The position numbers were made by a program, and so were the translations under genes. Below, one piece after another: positions 41,189 to 50,541 of a stretch of DNA of 64,000 bases (the first letter of the stretch is position 1; every line of letters starts with the position of its first letter). The stretch covers positions 372,001 through 436,000 of the forward strand of contig NZ_JAEDAE010000004.1 in NCBI RefSeq assembly GCF_016056375.1. Direction: 5' to 3'. Under the pieces are notes generated by a model. The model searched no databases and had not been told where the DNA came from. It saw only the letters and a list, made by a program, of their open reading frames with translations. Source of the stretch: Hymenobacter negativus. GTDB lineage: Bacteria; Bacteroidota; Bacteroidia; Cytophagales; Hymenobacteraceae.

Positions 41189-43963
41189 ATGAATCCGATT
41201 CGTTACGCCTTCCTGCTGGCCCTACTCCTGCTACTGGGCACGAGCCGCCCAGCCATCGCCCAGGTAGTTGAATGGTCGCGCCTCGACCGCAACCTGAGCC
41301 GCAACAACGGCGCGGTGCAGGCCGCCACCACCGACCTGGCCGGCAATACTTACGCCGCTGTGCGCTACGACAGCGTGCGAGCCGGCAACACGCGCATCAA
41401 CGCCTTGGGTGGGGGCGACATCCTGATTAAACACGATTCGACCGGCCAGGTGGCCTGGACGCTGGCCCTCAATGGTGTTTTCGTCGATAACCAAGGCTTG
41501 AAAGTCGACCCGGCCACTGGCAACTTCTTCGTCTCGGGCGCGCTATTTCCCGGTGCCACTTGGAATGGGTCGCCCTTGCCTGCCAACCCCAGTAATTACG
41601 CCTACTTCTACGCCAAATGCTCGCCCACCGGGGCGCTGCTGTGGGCCCGGGCCCGGCCCTATCTGCGCAGTCCCGCCCTGGCCGCCGATGCCCTCGGCAA
41701 CTGCTACCTGCTGGGCCGCGCCGTGGGCACAACCACCGTGGGCGGCATCAGTGCCGACTCCAGCACGGTGCTGCTGGTGAAGGCCGACGGTACCGGCACC
41801 GTGCAATGGCAACGCAAGCTGCGCGGCAGTCTGCCCGTGGGCACCAGCGGCAACGTGAACCTCTACTCCTATGGAATGGGCGCGCAACCCAACGGGGGCG
41901 TGCTGGTATTTGGGCAATTTCAAGCTTCGCTGTATTTCGACAGCGGCACTACGCCGGTCCAAACGGGACCTGGCGCGGTGCCTGTCAACTTCATGGCCAA
42001 CGTAGACGGAGCCGGCGCCCTGCGCTGGAGCATTCCCACCATCGGCCTGGCCCGGGCCGCCACGGCCGATGCCGCCGGCAGCTGCTATCTCACCGGCGGG
42101 GCTTTCCCGATTGGCGGCGTGGCGCAGTACGGCATTGGCGTAGCCAAGTACAACAGCGCCGGCGTGGGTCAGTGGAGCAGCTTGCAGGCCAACACCAGCG
42201 GCGGCTACGAGTCCGGCCGCCTGATTGCCGTGGACAACGCGGGCGCGGTTACCGTGGTGGCCGAGGGCGGTTTCAATGCCAGCACGCCCCCTACCTTGGG
42301 CACCCTGCCCCTGCGTGCGCCCTACAACGTGGTGCATTTCAACGCTCAGGGCCAAGCCCAGTGGGTGGCCAACGACTGGCGGCCCGGCCAAAACTTTACT
42401 TCGGCCCTGCAATATGCCTACGCGGCTGGCTTGGGAGTGGATATCCGGGGCAACGTGTACTACGCCACCGAATCGAAGCAGAACCTGAACTCGGCCACGC
42501 CCCTGCCGGTGGTACAGTTTGGTTCGTTCACGCTGGTGGGGGCCGGCTTGGGGGTGAGCCGCCTCGGCATCCGGCACAACACCATTGCCGGCCGGGTGTA
42601 TTTCGACCTCAACGCTAATGGCGTGCGCGATGCCGGCGAAGGCCCATTTCCCGCGCCCGTGGTGCTGGTGGCCCCGCAGGCTGCCGCGTCGGGGGTGGCC
42701 ACGCCCGACGCGGCCGGCAACTACCAGCTCTATACCGGCCCGGGCGCTTACAGCCTGAGCATCCCCCAACTGTTGGCGCACTACACGGTTTCACAGCCTG
42801 GCAACGGCACGTATACCGGCAGTTTCGCCGGTTTCGGCGGCCTCGATTCGGCTCGGCATCTAGGCATTCAGGCTATTGCCAACCAGGCCGATGTGCGCGC
42901 CACGCTCACGCCTTACGGCACGGCGCGGGCCGGCTTCACCACCCGCTACCGCCTCACGGTGGAGAACGTGGGCACTACCACCGTAGCCGGCGGCACGGCC
43001 ACCGTCACGCTCGATAGCCGCATGGCCTACATCAGTAGCACGCCCAGCGCCAGCCGCACGGGCCAGGTCCTGACGTGGCCCTACGGCAGCTTGGCCCCGT
43101 TTGCCCGGCAGGAATTCGACGTGCTGTTCAGCCTGCCCACCAACACCGTGGCGGGTACCGTGCTGAATACTGCAGCCACTGCCCCCCTCGCCGCCGACGT
43201 AGTCCCCGCCGACAATACCGCCGCCCTGGCCCAAACGGTGGTGGGGTCTTACGACCCCAACAGCATGGAGGTGAATTATGAGCGCCTCACGCCGGCCCAG
43301 ATTTCGGCCCAGCAGCCACTCGACTACACCATTCATTTCCAGAACCTGGGCACGGCCGCTGCCATCACCGTCCTGCTCAGCGACACGCTGGACTTCCGCA
43401 AGCTGAACCTAGCCAGCCTCATGCTGGTGGCCCAGTCGCACAGTTGCCTCTGGAGCCTGGCCACCGCCGGTCCCGACAAAGGCCTGCTCACGGTACGCTT
43501 CCTGAACATCAACCTACCCGAGCGCAACGTCGACGTCATTCGTTCGCAAGGCTTTGTGCGGTTCCGGGTGCAACCGCGTACCACGCTGGCCGTGGGCGAA
43601 GTCATTCCCAATCACGCCGGCATCGTGTTCGATTACAACGCGCCCGTCATCACCAACACGGCCACCACCACGGTATTCCAGGCCACGGCCGCCCTGGCCC
43701 GCCACGACGCCCCCGCCTGGACCGCCTACCCCAACCCCGCCACCGATGCTATCAGCCTAGATGTCGACCTGGCCACCGCCGGGCCGGTCAGCATCGAGCT
43801 ACTCGACGTGCTGGGCCGCCCCCTGCGCCAGCAGATTATTACCGCTCCCGCCGGCTCGTTCCGCCAGACGCTGAACCTGCACGGCTTGGCCGCCGGCGTG
43901 TACCTGCTGCGCCTCACGCCGCCTACCGGCCCGGCTACAAGCCGCCGCGTGGTGCTCCACTAG
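41189..43963 (+). CDS. Secreted SBBP/DUF11-type protein with T9SS sorting domain
   Basis: The 924-residue product starts at MNPIRYAFLL (ATG 41189), with a signal peptide (1-25, ending AIAQ). About 30-450 holds repeated blocks of the form LAGNTYAAVRY / DAAGSCYLTGGAF / GNVYYATESK, typical of beta-propeller SBBP repeats; then an SdrD-like B domain (RVYFDLNANGVRDAGEG, about 465-545), two DUF11-like Ig domains (about 570-830) and a T9SS C-terminal sorting domain (YPNPATDAISLDVDL to LAAGVYLLRL, about 850-924). It is exported by T9SS and held on the surface; ligand unknown. It follows the sigma/anti-sigma pair by 138 bases. Confidence 0.92.
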   Translation: MNPIRYAFLLALLLLLGTSRPAIAQVVEWSRLDRNLSRNNGAVQAATTDLAGNTYAAVRYDSVRAGNTRINALGGGDILIKHDSTGQVAWTLALNGVFVDNQGLKVDPATGNFFVSGALFPGATWNGSPLPANPSNYAYFYAKCSPTGALLWARARPYLRSPALAADALGNCYLLGRAVGTTTVGGISADSSTVLLVKADGTGTVQWQRKLRGSLPVGTSGNVNLYSYGMGAQPNGGVLVFGQFQASLYFDSGTTPVQTGPGAVPVNFMANVDGAGALRWSIPTIGLARAATADAAGSCYLTGGAFPIGGVAQYGIGVAKYNSAGVGQWSSLQANTSGGYESGRLIAVDNAGAVTVVAEGGFNASTPPTLGTLPLRAPYNVVHFNAQGQAQWVANDWRPGQNFTSALQYAYAAGLGVDIRGNVYYATESKQNLNSATPLPVVQFGSFTLVGAGLGVSRLGIRHNTIAGRVYFDLNANGVRDAGEGPFPAPVVLVAPQAAASGVATPDAAGNYQLYTGPGAYSLSIPQLLAHYTVSQPGNGTYTGSFAGFGGLDSARHLGIQAIANQADVRATLTPYGTARAGFTTRYRLTVENVGTTTVAGGTATVTLDSRMAYISSTPSASRTGQVLTWPYGSLAPFARQEFDVLFSLPTNTVAGTVLNTAATAPLAADVVPADNTAALAQTVVGSYDPNSMEVNYERLTPAQISAQQPLDYTIHFQNLGTAAAITVLLSDTLDFRKLNLASLMLVAQSHSCLWSLATAGPDKGLLTVRFLNINLPERNVDVIRSQGFVRFRVQPRTTLAVGEVIPNHAGIVFDYNAPVITNTATTTVFQATAALARHDAPAWTAYPNPATDAISLDVDLATAGPVSIELLDVLGRPLRQQIITAPAGSFRQTLNLHGLAAGVYLLRLTPPTGPATSRRVVLH

Positions 43964-44003
43964 TTTCCTCTTCCTTTTTCCACTTTCCACTTTTCCCGCT
44001 GCT

Positions 44004-44039
44004 AAGCCGGGCCGCTCACTGGAGCGGCCCGGCTTTTTT
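44004..44039 (+). terminator. Intrinsic terminator of the T9SS protein gene
   Basis: AAGCCGGGCCGCTC (44004-44017) and GAGCGGCCCGGCTT (44022-44035) form a perfect stem with a 4-base loop followed by TTTT. Confidence 0.92.
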
Positions 44040-44260
44040 ACGTTTTGAATAGGGCTGGCATTGGTCGATTTCGTGCGGCCGTTAATCCGGGAATTGCCGG
44101 AGTTGGTCTGCTCTGCCAAAAAATGGGGCCATGGCGGAGGGTTGCTAAGCCGCGGTTTGGCACGGTTTTGCAATGTATCCCTTCATCGGCCCAATAGCCG
44201 GGCCGGAAGTCCGGCCCCGAGTGGCCGGGTTCTTTCACTCATTCCAAACCCTTGCTGGTT

Positions 44261-45079
44261 ATGAAAATTTCACGCCTTTCGGGCGGCCTGGCCGCGGCTT
44301 GCCTTTTGATTTCGGCCACCTTCACCACCGCTTCGGCTCAGGGTGCCCGCGATGCCTACGGCAACCCCAAAGCCGCCCCCTCGCCCCGCCCCATGGGCTC
44401 CTCCCCGACGCGCCGCGTCCCTAGTTACTCCAAGCAGCCGTCTTATTCCACTTCCAACTCTTCCACCAGCGGTGTGCGCTTCGGTTTCCGGGCCGGCCTG
44501 AACGTGGCTGACCTGAAGGGCGATGCCGTGAACAGCTTCACCAACCTGACCGGCTACCTGCCCGATGGTGCTATCACGAAGCAAATGCGCCCGGGCTTCT
44601 ACGCTGGCGTGTATGCCACGCTGCCCATCGGCCCTAGCTTCGCCATCGAGCCCGGCATCACCTACGCCGAAAAAGGCGCGGTGCTGAAAGGCACGCTGCC
44701 CTTCCCGGCTCTCGATTTCCTGAACGCCGGCGTGACCGGCACGGCCCGCCTGGCTTATGTGGATGTGCCGGTGCTGGCCAAGGTGTTCATTACGCCGGGC
44801 CTCTACCTCTACGCTGGCCCGCAGGCCTCGTTCCTCGTCAGCGGCAAGGCCCGCGTGGATGCCAGCGTGCTGGGCTTCTCGGCCTACAAACAGGATTTCG
44901 ACGTGTCGGACCAGTTGCGCAAGGTTGATTTCGCTGCCGTGGCCGGCCTGGGCTACCAGTTTGACAACGGCTTCGGCCTGAGCGCCGGCTACGACTACGG
45001 CCTCACCTCGCTCGACGCCAACAACCGCTTCAGCGCCTACAACCGCGTGGCCAAAGTCGGCCTAAACTACTCCTTCTAA
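44261..45079 (+). CDS. PorT/OmpA-like outer-membrane beta-barrel protein
   Basis: A 272-residue outer-membrane protein: signal peptide (1-28, ending ASAQG), a Pro/Ser-rich linker (about 30-68), and an eight-stranded PorT-type barrel (about 72-272) with VRFGFRAGLNVADLKG at the start, a typical YAGVYATLPIGPSFAIEPGITYAEKG block in the middle and the terminal aromatic F272 in KVGLNYSF. Barrels of this group occur widely in Bacteroidota; some assist secretion but most are uncharacterised. ATG 44261 begins the signal peptide; an upstream TTG is ignored. A terminator and a REP-like element follow. Confidence 0.92.
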   Translation: MKISRLSGGLAAACLLISATFTTASAQGARDAYGNPKAAPSPRPMGSSPTRRVPSYSKQPSYSTSNSSTSGVRFGFRAGLNVADLKGDAVNSFTNLTGYLPDGAITKQMRPGFYAGVYATLPIGPSFAIEPGITYAEKGAVLKGTLPFPALDFLNAGVTGTARLAYVDVPVLAKVFITPGLYLYAGPQASFLVSGKARVDASVLGFSAYKQDFDVSDQLRKVDFAAVAGLGYQFDNGFGLSAGYDYGLTSLDANNRFSAYNRVAKVGLNYSF

Positions 45080-45151
45080 GGCTGATTAGCAGCCATCCTA
45101 TTCTTCGATTTTTAGCTTCCGATTTATTCGTCATTATCCGAAATATGTTAT

Positions 45152-45187
45152 AAAAAAGGCCCTTCCGCTGCAACGGAGGGGCCTTTC
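45152..45187. terminator. Intrinsic terminator of the PorT-like gene
   Basis: AAAAAAGGCCCTTCCG and CGGAGGGGCCTTTC pair with one mismatch around a 7-base loop, followed by T-rich sequence, 73 bases after the barrel stop. Confidence 0.85.
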
Positions 45188-45205
45188 TGGTTTGTGTGGA
45201 GCTGT

Positions 45206-45246
45206 CTGTCATCCTTCGCTGCGCGGACGCCAGACAAGGATGACAG
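45206..45246. repeat. REP-like palindrome, TGTCATCCT family (short copy)
   Basis: CTGTCATCCTT (45206-45216) pairs with AAGGATGACAG (45236-45246). The loop contains TCGCTGCGCGGACGCCAGA, also found in the 50468-50518 copy. It is a truncated member of the family at 30742-30847 and sits just before the vWA gene end. Confidence 0.75.
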
Positions 45247-45263
45247 AAGGTACGGCTGCAGTT

Positions 45264-47285
45264 CTACCGCACGCCCACACTGCCGCTGCCGCTCAGGCCA
45301 CTGGCCAGCCGCACCAGCCGCACGAACTCGGCGCGGTAGCCGTCGGCGTCTTTGCCGCGGGCGCCATCGGCCAACTGCTCGGTGGCGGCCCATGTGGCGG
45401 TGCCGCGCTGCTCGCTCTGGCGCAGCAGCATGCCAAACTGCGCCACGGCAGCGGCAAAACGGAAATCGGCCGAGGCACTGGCGATGGGGGCCGGCGCGCC
45501 GGTCAGCGCCTGGGCCAGGAGCTTACTGCTGCCGCCCTGCGGCTCCTTGTAGCGGAGCTTCACCGTCAGCACTTCGCTTTGAGTGGCTGCGTGCGGAAGC
45601 GAGGGCGCAATATTTGGCTGGTATTTCAGGTTGTCGATGAGGGGCTGGGCGCTGCCCACGGGTACTATTTCGTAGAGGGCCGTGACGGTGTGGCCCGCCC
45701 CGAGCTCGCCAGCGTCCTTGCGGTCGTTGTTGAAATCCTCGGCTTCTAGCAGCCGGTTTTCGTAGCCAACCAGGCGGTAGTTGGCCACGCGGGCAGGGTT
45801 GAATTCGATTTGCAGCTTCACATCCTTGGCCACCGTGAACAGCGTGCCGCCGAACTGCGCCACCAGCACCCGCCCGGCCTCGTCGAGGTTATCAAGGTAG
45901 GCGTAGTTGCCGTTGCCCTTATCAGCCAGGGTTTCCATGCGGCTGTCGCGCAGGTTGCCGCGCCCGCAGCCCAGCACGGTCAGAAAAACGCCGCTTTCGC
46001 GTTGGTCCACAATCAATTGTTCCATGGCCGCATCGGAGCTTTCGCCCACGTTGAAATCGCCGTCGGTGGCCAGAATCACGCGGTTGTTGCCTTCTTTCTG
46101 AAAGCTTTGTTTGGCTACGGAATAGGCCAGCCGCAGCCCCGCGCCGCCCGCCGTGGAGCCGCCGGCCCGCAGCCGCTCAATGGCGTCGAGGATGGTTTGG
46201 GGCTGCGAGCCGGGCGTGGGCGGCAGCACCAGGCCGGCCGCGCCCGCGTAGGCCACCAGCGCCACGTGGTCCTGGGGGCGCAGCTGCTTCACCAGCAGCT
46301 TGAGGCCGGCCTGCACCAGCGGCAGCTTGTCGGCCTCGTCCATCGAGCCCGATACATCGACGAGGAACACCAGGTTGGCGGGCGGCAGCTTGGCCGTTTC
46401 GATGCGTTTGGCCTGAATGCCAATGCGAGCCAGCTGGTGGGCGGGGTTCCAGGGGCAGGCGGCCAGCTCGGTGCTGATGTGCACGGGGTCGGGCGAAGCG
46501 GTGGGCGGCGCGGTGTAGTCGTAGCGGAAGTAGTTCAGCATCTCCTCCACCCGCACGGCATCGCGCGGGGGCAGCTGGCCTTCGTTCAGGAAGCGGCGCA
46601 CGTTGGAATAGGAGGCATTATCTACGTCGAGGGCGAAGGTGCTGAGCGGGTCTTTCTTCGCCGCAAAAAAGGCGTTTTCCTTGATGTGGGCGTAGGTGTC
46701 GCCGGCCCCGGCTTCCTGTTGGGCAGGGTAAGGTGCCCCAACGGGCGTTGGCGCATAGGAGCTGTTGGAATTGATTGCCAAGCCCGCCGCGCGCCCTTGC
46801 AAGGCCCGGGCTGCTGATTTGTTTTTTTTATCAGCCCTCGACTCCGACATTGTCACGCTGGAAACCGAGCCCGTAACGTCCTGGTGCGTGACGGTTGCGT
46901 AGCCGGTCACCACCACTTCTTCCAGTTGGCGGGTATCCGTTTTCAAACTCACATCAAGGGTATGATGCGTCCCCACCCGTTGCTCTACAGGCAAATAGCC
47001 AATGTAATTAAATAGCAGCACGGCTTTGGCCGCCCCCGGCACCATGAGCGAGTAGCGCCCCTGCGCGTCGGTGCTGGTGCCCAGGTTGGTGCCCTTGACG
47101 AGGACCGTAACGCCGGGCAGCGGGTCGTGACTGGTCTGGTCGGTGACCACGCCGGACACGACCCAGTTTTTGGTGGTGTTCTCCGATGCCGGATGAGCGG
47201 CTTTGGTGGTGAGCGTCGATTGAGCGGCGGCGGGCGGCGGGGCCAGCAGCCCGGCGAGGAGCGGCAGCAGCAACAGGTTTCTCAT
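45264..47285 (-). CDS. YfbK-type vWA protein with SusC-like N-terminal domain
   Basis: From ATG 47285 (MRNLLLLPLLAG) the product is 673 residues: signal peptide (1-21), a CarboxypepD_reg-like beta-sandwich (about 42-120), a SusC-type EEVVVTGYATV segment (about 123-134), a linker, a von Willebrand factor YfbK N-terminal region (about 225-300), a vWA domain with MIDAS motif D310-V-S-G-S314, and a C-terminal DUF3520-like half (about 480-640). It should bind a metal and a partner protein outside the cytoplasm. Its start is divergent from a sigma/anti-sigma-TonB pair, so it may belong to that regulon. Confidence 0.92.
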   Translation of the reverse strand: MRNLLLLPLLAGLLAPPPAAAQSTLTTKAAHPASENTTKNWVVSGVVTDQTSHDPLPGVTVLVKGTNLGTSTDAQGRYSLMVPGAAKAVLLFNYIGYLPVEQRVGTHHTLDVSLKTDTRQLEEVVVTGYATVTHQDVTGSVSSVTMSESRADKKNKSAARALQGRAAGLAINSNSSYAPTPVGAPYPAQQEAGAGDTYAHIKENAFFAAKKDPLSTFALDVDNASYSNVRRFLNEGQLPPRDAVRVEEMLNYFRYDYTAPPTASPDPVHISTELAACPWNPAHQLARIGIQAKRIETAKLPPANLVFLVDVSGSMDEADKLPLVQAGLKLLVKQLRPQDHVALVAYAGAAGLVLPPTPGSQPQTILDAIERLRAGGSTAGGAGLRLAYSVAKQSFQKEGNNRVILATDGDFNVGESSDAAMEQLIVDQRESGVFLTVLGCGRGNLRDSRMETLADKGNGNYAYLDNLDEAGRVLVAQFGGTLFTVAKDVKLQIEFNPARVANYRLVGYENRLLEAEDFNNDRKDAGELGAGHTVTALYEIVPVGSAQPLIDNLKYQPNIAPSLPHAATQSEVLTVKLRYKEPQGGSSKLLAQALTGAPAPIASASADFRFAAAVAQFGMLLRQSEQRGTATWAATEQLADGARGKDADGYRAEFVRLVRLASGLSGSGSVGVR

Positions 47286-47429
47286 GGCATCGGCGTTAGG
47301 GGGTGAAGTATGCCCCGTTGATGCCCGCGTTTGGTTGATTGCACAACGGGGCCAAAAAAATAGTTGTAGTCTCATCCCCGGCCGCCAATCGCCTTCAATG
47401 CCGGCGGCGGGCGCTAACTTCCCGGCCCG

Positions 47430-48128
47430 ATGTTCTTCCGCCGCTCCTCGTCGCCCGCTGCCGCTGCGCCACTCTCCGACCAGGAGCTGCTGGCCCGCTA
47501 CCGCATGCACGGCAACGTGGCCGACCTCGGCCAGCTCTACGACCGGTACCTGCCCGAAGCGTTTGCCGTGTGCCGCCGCTACCTGGCCCCGCCCGACGAA
47601 GACGCCCAGGACGCCGCCATGCAGCTGTTTGAGCATCTGGTGAAAGTGCTGCGCACCCACGCCCCCGAAAACTTCCCGGCCTGGCTGCACACCACCGCCC
47701 GCAACCATTGCCTCATGCAGCTGCGCGCCCGCAAGCGGGCCGGCCCCAGCGCCGGGCCGCTCGTGCTCAGTTTTCCGGACGCGGCCGATGTGGAATTGGC
47801 GGCCGCCCGGCATCTGCCAGACGAACAGGCCGCCGCCGAGGACGCCGAAACCGCCGAGCTGCGCCTGCAAAGCATCGAAGCGGCCCTGGCAGAGCTGCCC
47901 CCGGCCCAGCGCCGCTGCCTCGAATTATTTTACCTCGAAAAGAAAAGCTACCGCGAAATCGCCACCGAAACCGGCCTCGAACTAAACCTGGTGCGCAGCC
48001 ATTTGCAAAACGGCAAACGCATGCTGCGCCGCCAACTGGAGCCGCCGCCCACTCCCGCCAAAATCGCCGTTCCCCGACCCTCACCTCCTGCCCCCGACGC
48101 CAACGCCCCCCGCCATGCTGCCCGCTGA
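47430..48128 (+). CDS. Sigma-70 family (ECF-like) RNA polymerase sigma factor
   Basis: A 232-residue sigma factor with region 2 (about 18-95; LARYRMHGNVADLGQLYDRY, DAAMQLFEHLVKVL) and region 4 (about 150-205; LPPAQRRCLELFYLEKKSYR, EIATETGLELNLVRSHLQNG). The C-terminal 30 residues are Pro/Ala-rich and lie over the start of the next gene by 14 bases. It is longer and more Ala/Pro-rich than the sigma factor at 38748. The overlap with a zinc-finger/TonB protein indicates that this protein is its anti-sigma factor. Confidence 0.93.
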   Translation: MFFRRSSSPAAAAPLSDQELLARYRMHGNVADLGQLYDRYLPEAFAVCRRYLAPPDEDAQDAAMQLFEHLVKVLRTHAPENFPAWLHTTARNHCLMQLRARKRAGPSAGPLVLSFPDAADVELAAARHLPDEQAAAEDAETAELRLQSIEAALAELPPAQRRCLELFYLEKKSYREIATETGLELNLVRSHLQNGKRMLRRQLEPPPTPAKIAVPRPSPPAPDANAPRHAAR

Positions 48129-49308
48129 TTCGCCTTTTGCCCGCTTGCCCGCCCCCGGCCCCCACCCGGCCCCGGCGGAGCTGCGCGCCTACGCGGCCGG
48201 CACCCTGCAGCCCGCTGAGGAGCACCGCATAGAGGCACACACGCTGGACTGTGAGCGTTGCGCCGACCTGCTGACGGGCTTTTCGATGAGCGACCCCACC
48301 ACCACCGACCAGGCCGTGGCCGAGTTGCGTGCCCGCCTGCAAGCCCGCGTCGGGGCCGAAGAGCCAGCGCCCGTAGCCGGCGGCTGGGCCTGGCCGCGCA
48401 TCGCGGCCGCGGCGGCCGTGTTGGGCGTGGTGGCCGGCGGCATCTGGACTTGGGAGCAGCACGAAACCGCTCCACCAGCCGCCACGGCCCGGCTCGAAAC
48501 CGTCGCAACTCCCCCACCAGCCGCACCTGCTGCACGCCCGGCCTCGATGCCAGCGCCAACAGAGACGGAAGCTGCCAGTGCGCTAGAAACCGCAGTGGCC
48601 GCAGCACCAGCAACGCCAAAAGCAGCCGCAAAAGCTGCTGATTATGCAGCTGTCAGGCCAGTTCGTTCGAGGCGTGCGACACCGCTTGGCCGGCCAGGTA
48701 GGCAGGCCATGGAGGCCGCCAGCACCGATGCAATGGCAATGGCCGATGCCGCTCCGGCCTCGGACGCCCAAAAGGAAGCCAGAGTGGCCGCCACCTCAAC
48801 TATTGCGGCTGTGACCACCGCCACCAGCGCGGTCGATTCTGTGCCCCCCAAACCCTCTGCCCTAGCCGAAATGGCTGCGCCCGACACGCTGGCCAATGCC
48901 AATGCGGCCCGGGCCAGCCTGTCGTTCGCCTCCAAAGCCAAATCCGCTTCCTCCACTCAGCTAACCGAAAACACTGCCAGTGTGCGCGTGGCCAACACGC
49001 CCATGCCGGACACTCCAGCCATCAATCCTGCCCCGGTGGGCGGCACGCCGGCCTTCCGCAACTACCTGCACCGCGAAGCCGACGCGTTCGAGCCGGGCGA
49101 AGGCCAGCTCCACCTTCACGGCACGGTGCGCCTACGGTTTATGGTGGGAGCCGATGGCAAAATCAGCAACCTGAAAGTGCTGCGCAGCCTGCGCAAAGAC
49201 TATGATGACGAGGCCCTGCGCATGGTGTGCGAGGGCCCGGGCTGGCAGCCAGGCATTGCTGGCGGCCGCCGTACCGACCTGCCCATGGAACTGACCGTAA
49301 CGTTTTAG
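48115..49308 (+). CDS. Anti-sigma zinc-finger protein fused to a TonB C-terminal domain
   Basis: A 397-residue membrane protein. The cytoplasmic head (1-60) has an anti-sigma zinc-binding motif H-T-L-D-C-E-R-C (H43, C47, C50), then one membrane helix (about 96-115, WPRIAAAAAVLGVVAGGIW), a long Ala/Thr/Pro-rich periplasmic linker (about 120-310) and a TonB C-terminal domain (about 325-397; GTVRLRFMVGADGKISNLKV, DEALRMVCEGPGWQPG). It would bind the overlapping sigma factor and energise an outer-membrane receptor, or sense its state. The pair is divergent from a vWA protein with a SusC-like N-terminus, a possible target. Confidence 0.88.
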   Translation: MLPADSPFARLPAPGPHPAPAELRAYAAGTLQPAEEHRIEAHTLDCERCADLLTGFSMSDPTTTDQAVAELRARLQARVGAEEPAPVAGGWAWPRIAAAAAVLGVVAGGIWTWEQHETAPPAATARLETVATPPPAAPAARPASMPAPTETEAASALETAVAAAPATPKAAAKAADYAAVRPVRSRRATPLGRPGRQAMEAASTDAMAMADAAPASDAQKEARVAATSTIAAVTTATSAVDSVPPKPSALAEMAAPDTLANANAARASLSFASKAKSASSTQLTENTASVRVANTPMPDTPAINPAPVGGTPAFRNYLHREADAFEPGEGQLHLHGTVRLRFMVGADGKISNLKVLRSLRKDYDDEALRMVCEGPGWQPGIAGGRRTDLPMELTVTF

Positions 49309-49310
49309 AG

Positions 49311-50387
49311 CTACAGCGCCGCGCCAGGTTGCACGGTGCCGGCATCCACCGCTTTCAGGAACCTGATGAGGCCGGTGAAATAGGTCTGCTGGTCGTCGTA
49401 CATGCTCATGTGGCTGCCTTTGGGGCAGATGAGGGAGTTGCCTTTCTGCACCTTGGTGGCAATCATGCGCATGTGCGCGGGGTCCATGGTATCGTACTTA
49501 CCGCCGATGCTGAGCACGGGCACCGCGAGCTTGGGCAGGTCGGGCACCCGGTCCCATTTGGCCAGCTTGCCGGCCACGCCGAACTCGCTGGGGCCCTGCA
49601 TGGTCACGTAGAGCGACTGGTTCATTTTGCCCAGTGAGCGGCTCACGGGCTCGGGGTTGGGCACAATGCGGCACAGGTGCTCGGCGTAGAAATTGGGTTC
49701 GAGCAAGCCCATGTAGCGCGGGTTGCTGAAGTCTTTTTTAGCTTCGAGCTGCCGGATTTCGGCCAGCACTTCGGGCTTCATCTGCTTGGCCAGCACATCC
49801 TGGGCGTAGCGGCCGTAGTCGGGGCAGCTCATCATCATGTTCGAAATGATGAGGCCCTTGAGGTTTTGCTGGTACTTAAAGGCATACTCGGCGGCCAAGA
49901 TGCCGCCCCAGGAGTGGCCCAGCAGGTAGAAATTGGTGTTATCGAGCTTTAGGGCCTGCCGCACCTGCTCCACCTCCTCCACGTAGCGCGGCAGGCTCCA
50001 CATGGAAGTGTCTTTGGGGTTGTCGGAATTGCCGCAGCCCAGCTGGTCATAGTAGATGAATTCGATGCCTTCCTTCGGCAGGAAGTTTTCGAAGCATTCG
50101 AAATATTCGTGTGTGGCCCCCGGCCCGCCATTCAGCAGCAACACCTTGATTTTGGGGTTATTGCCAAAGCGCTTGGTCCAAACTTTAAACTGGCCTTTGG
50201 GCGTGCTGATGGGAATAACCTGCACGTTGCCGTCCTGCACGCCGGTTTCCGAATCGGCGAAGTAGCTGGCCAGCGTGGCGGCCGGTGCGGCGCTGGTTTC
50301 GGGGGCTTTGGGCTGGTTGCAGCCCATAAAACCAGTCGTACCAAGTACCAGCGCCGCCGCAAGGCGCAAGGGAGTCGAAAGCTTCAT
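49311..50387 (-). CDS. Proline iminopeptidase-family alpha/beta hydrolase, lipoprotein
   Basis: A 358-residue protein with a lipoprotein signal (MKLSTPLRLAAALVLGTTG, lipobox FMGC) and an alpha/beta-hydrolase fold of the S33 proline iminopeptidase type. The oxyanion loop LNGGPGATHE, the nucleophile elbow GHSWGG and the family strand FIYYDQLGCGNSDNP are all present, and a C-terminal CPKGSHMSMYDD segment supplies the catalytic His. It should remove N-terminal proline from short peptides, or hydrolyse a related ester, in the periplasm. ATG 50387 begins the signal peptide. Confidence 0.93.
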   Translation of the reverse strand: MKLSTPLRLAAALVLGTTGFMGCNQPKAPETSAAPAATLASYFADSETGVQDGNVQVIPISTPKGQFKVWTKRFGNNPKIKVLLLNGGPGATHEYFECFENFLPKEGIEFIYYDQLGCGNSDNPKDTSMWSLPRYVEEVEQVRQALKLDNTNFYLLGHSWGGILAAEYAFKYQQNLKGLIISNMMMSCPDYGRYAQDVLAKQMKPEVLAEIRQLEAKKDFSNPRYMGLLEPNFYAEHLCRIVPNPEPVSRSLGKMNQSLYVTMQGPSEFGVAGKLAKWDRVPDLPKLAVPVLSIGGKYDTMDPAHMRMIATKVQKGNSLICPKGSHMSMYDDQQTYFTGLIRFLKAVDAGTVQPGAAL

Positions 50388-50467
50388 GTTATCAAGGGAC
50401 GTGGGCACAGCAATATGCCGGCGAAAGATAGGCGCGGTTGAAGCTGTTTGCTAATCCCCTAAAACGT

Positions 50468-50518
50468 TGTCATCCTCATCTGGCGTCCTTCGCTGCGCGA
50501 CGCCAGATGAGGATGACA
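50468..50518. repeat. REP-like palindrome, TGTCATCCT family (copy with short loop)
   Basis: Perfect 20-base arms TGTCATCCTCATCTGGCGTC (50468-50487) and their complement (50499-50518) around an 11-base loop containing TTCGCTGCGC. Located between the divergent hydrolase start and the dodecin gene end. Confidence 0.88.
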
Positions 50519-50541
50519 GGCATTAAAGCCGAAGCAATTGG

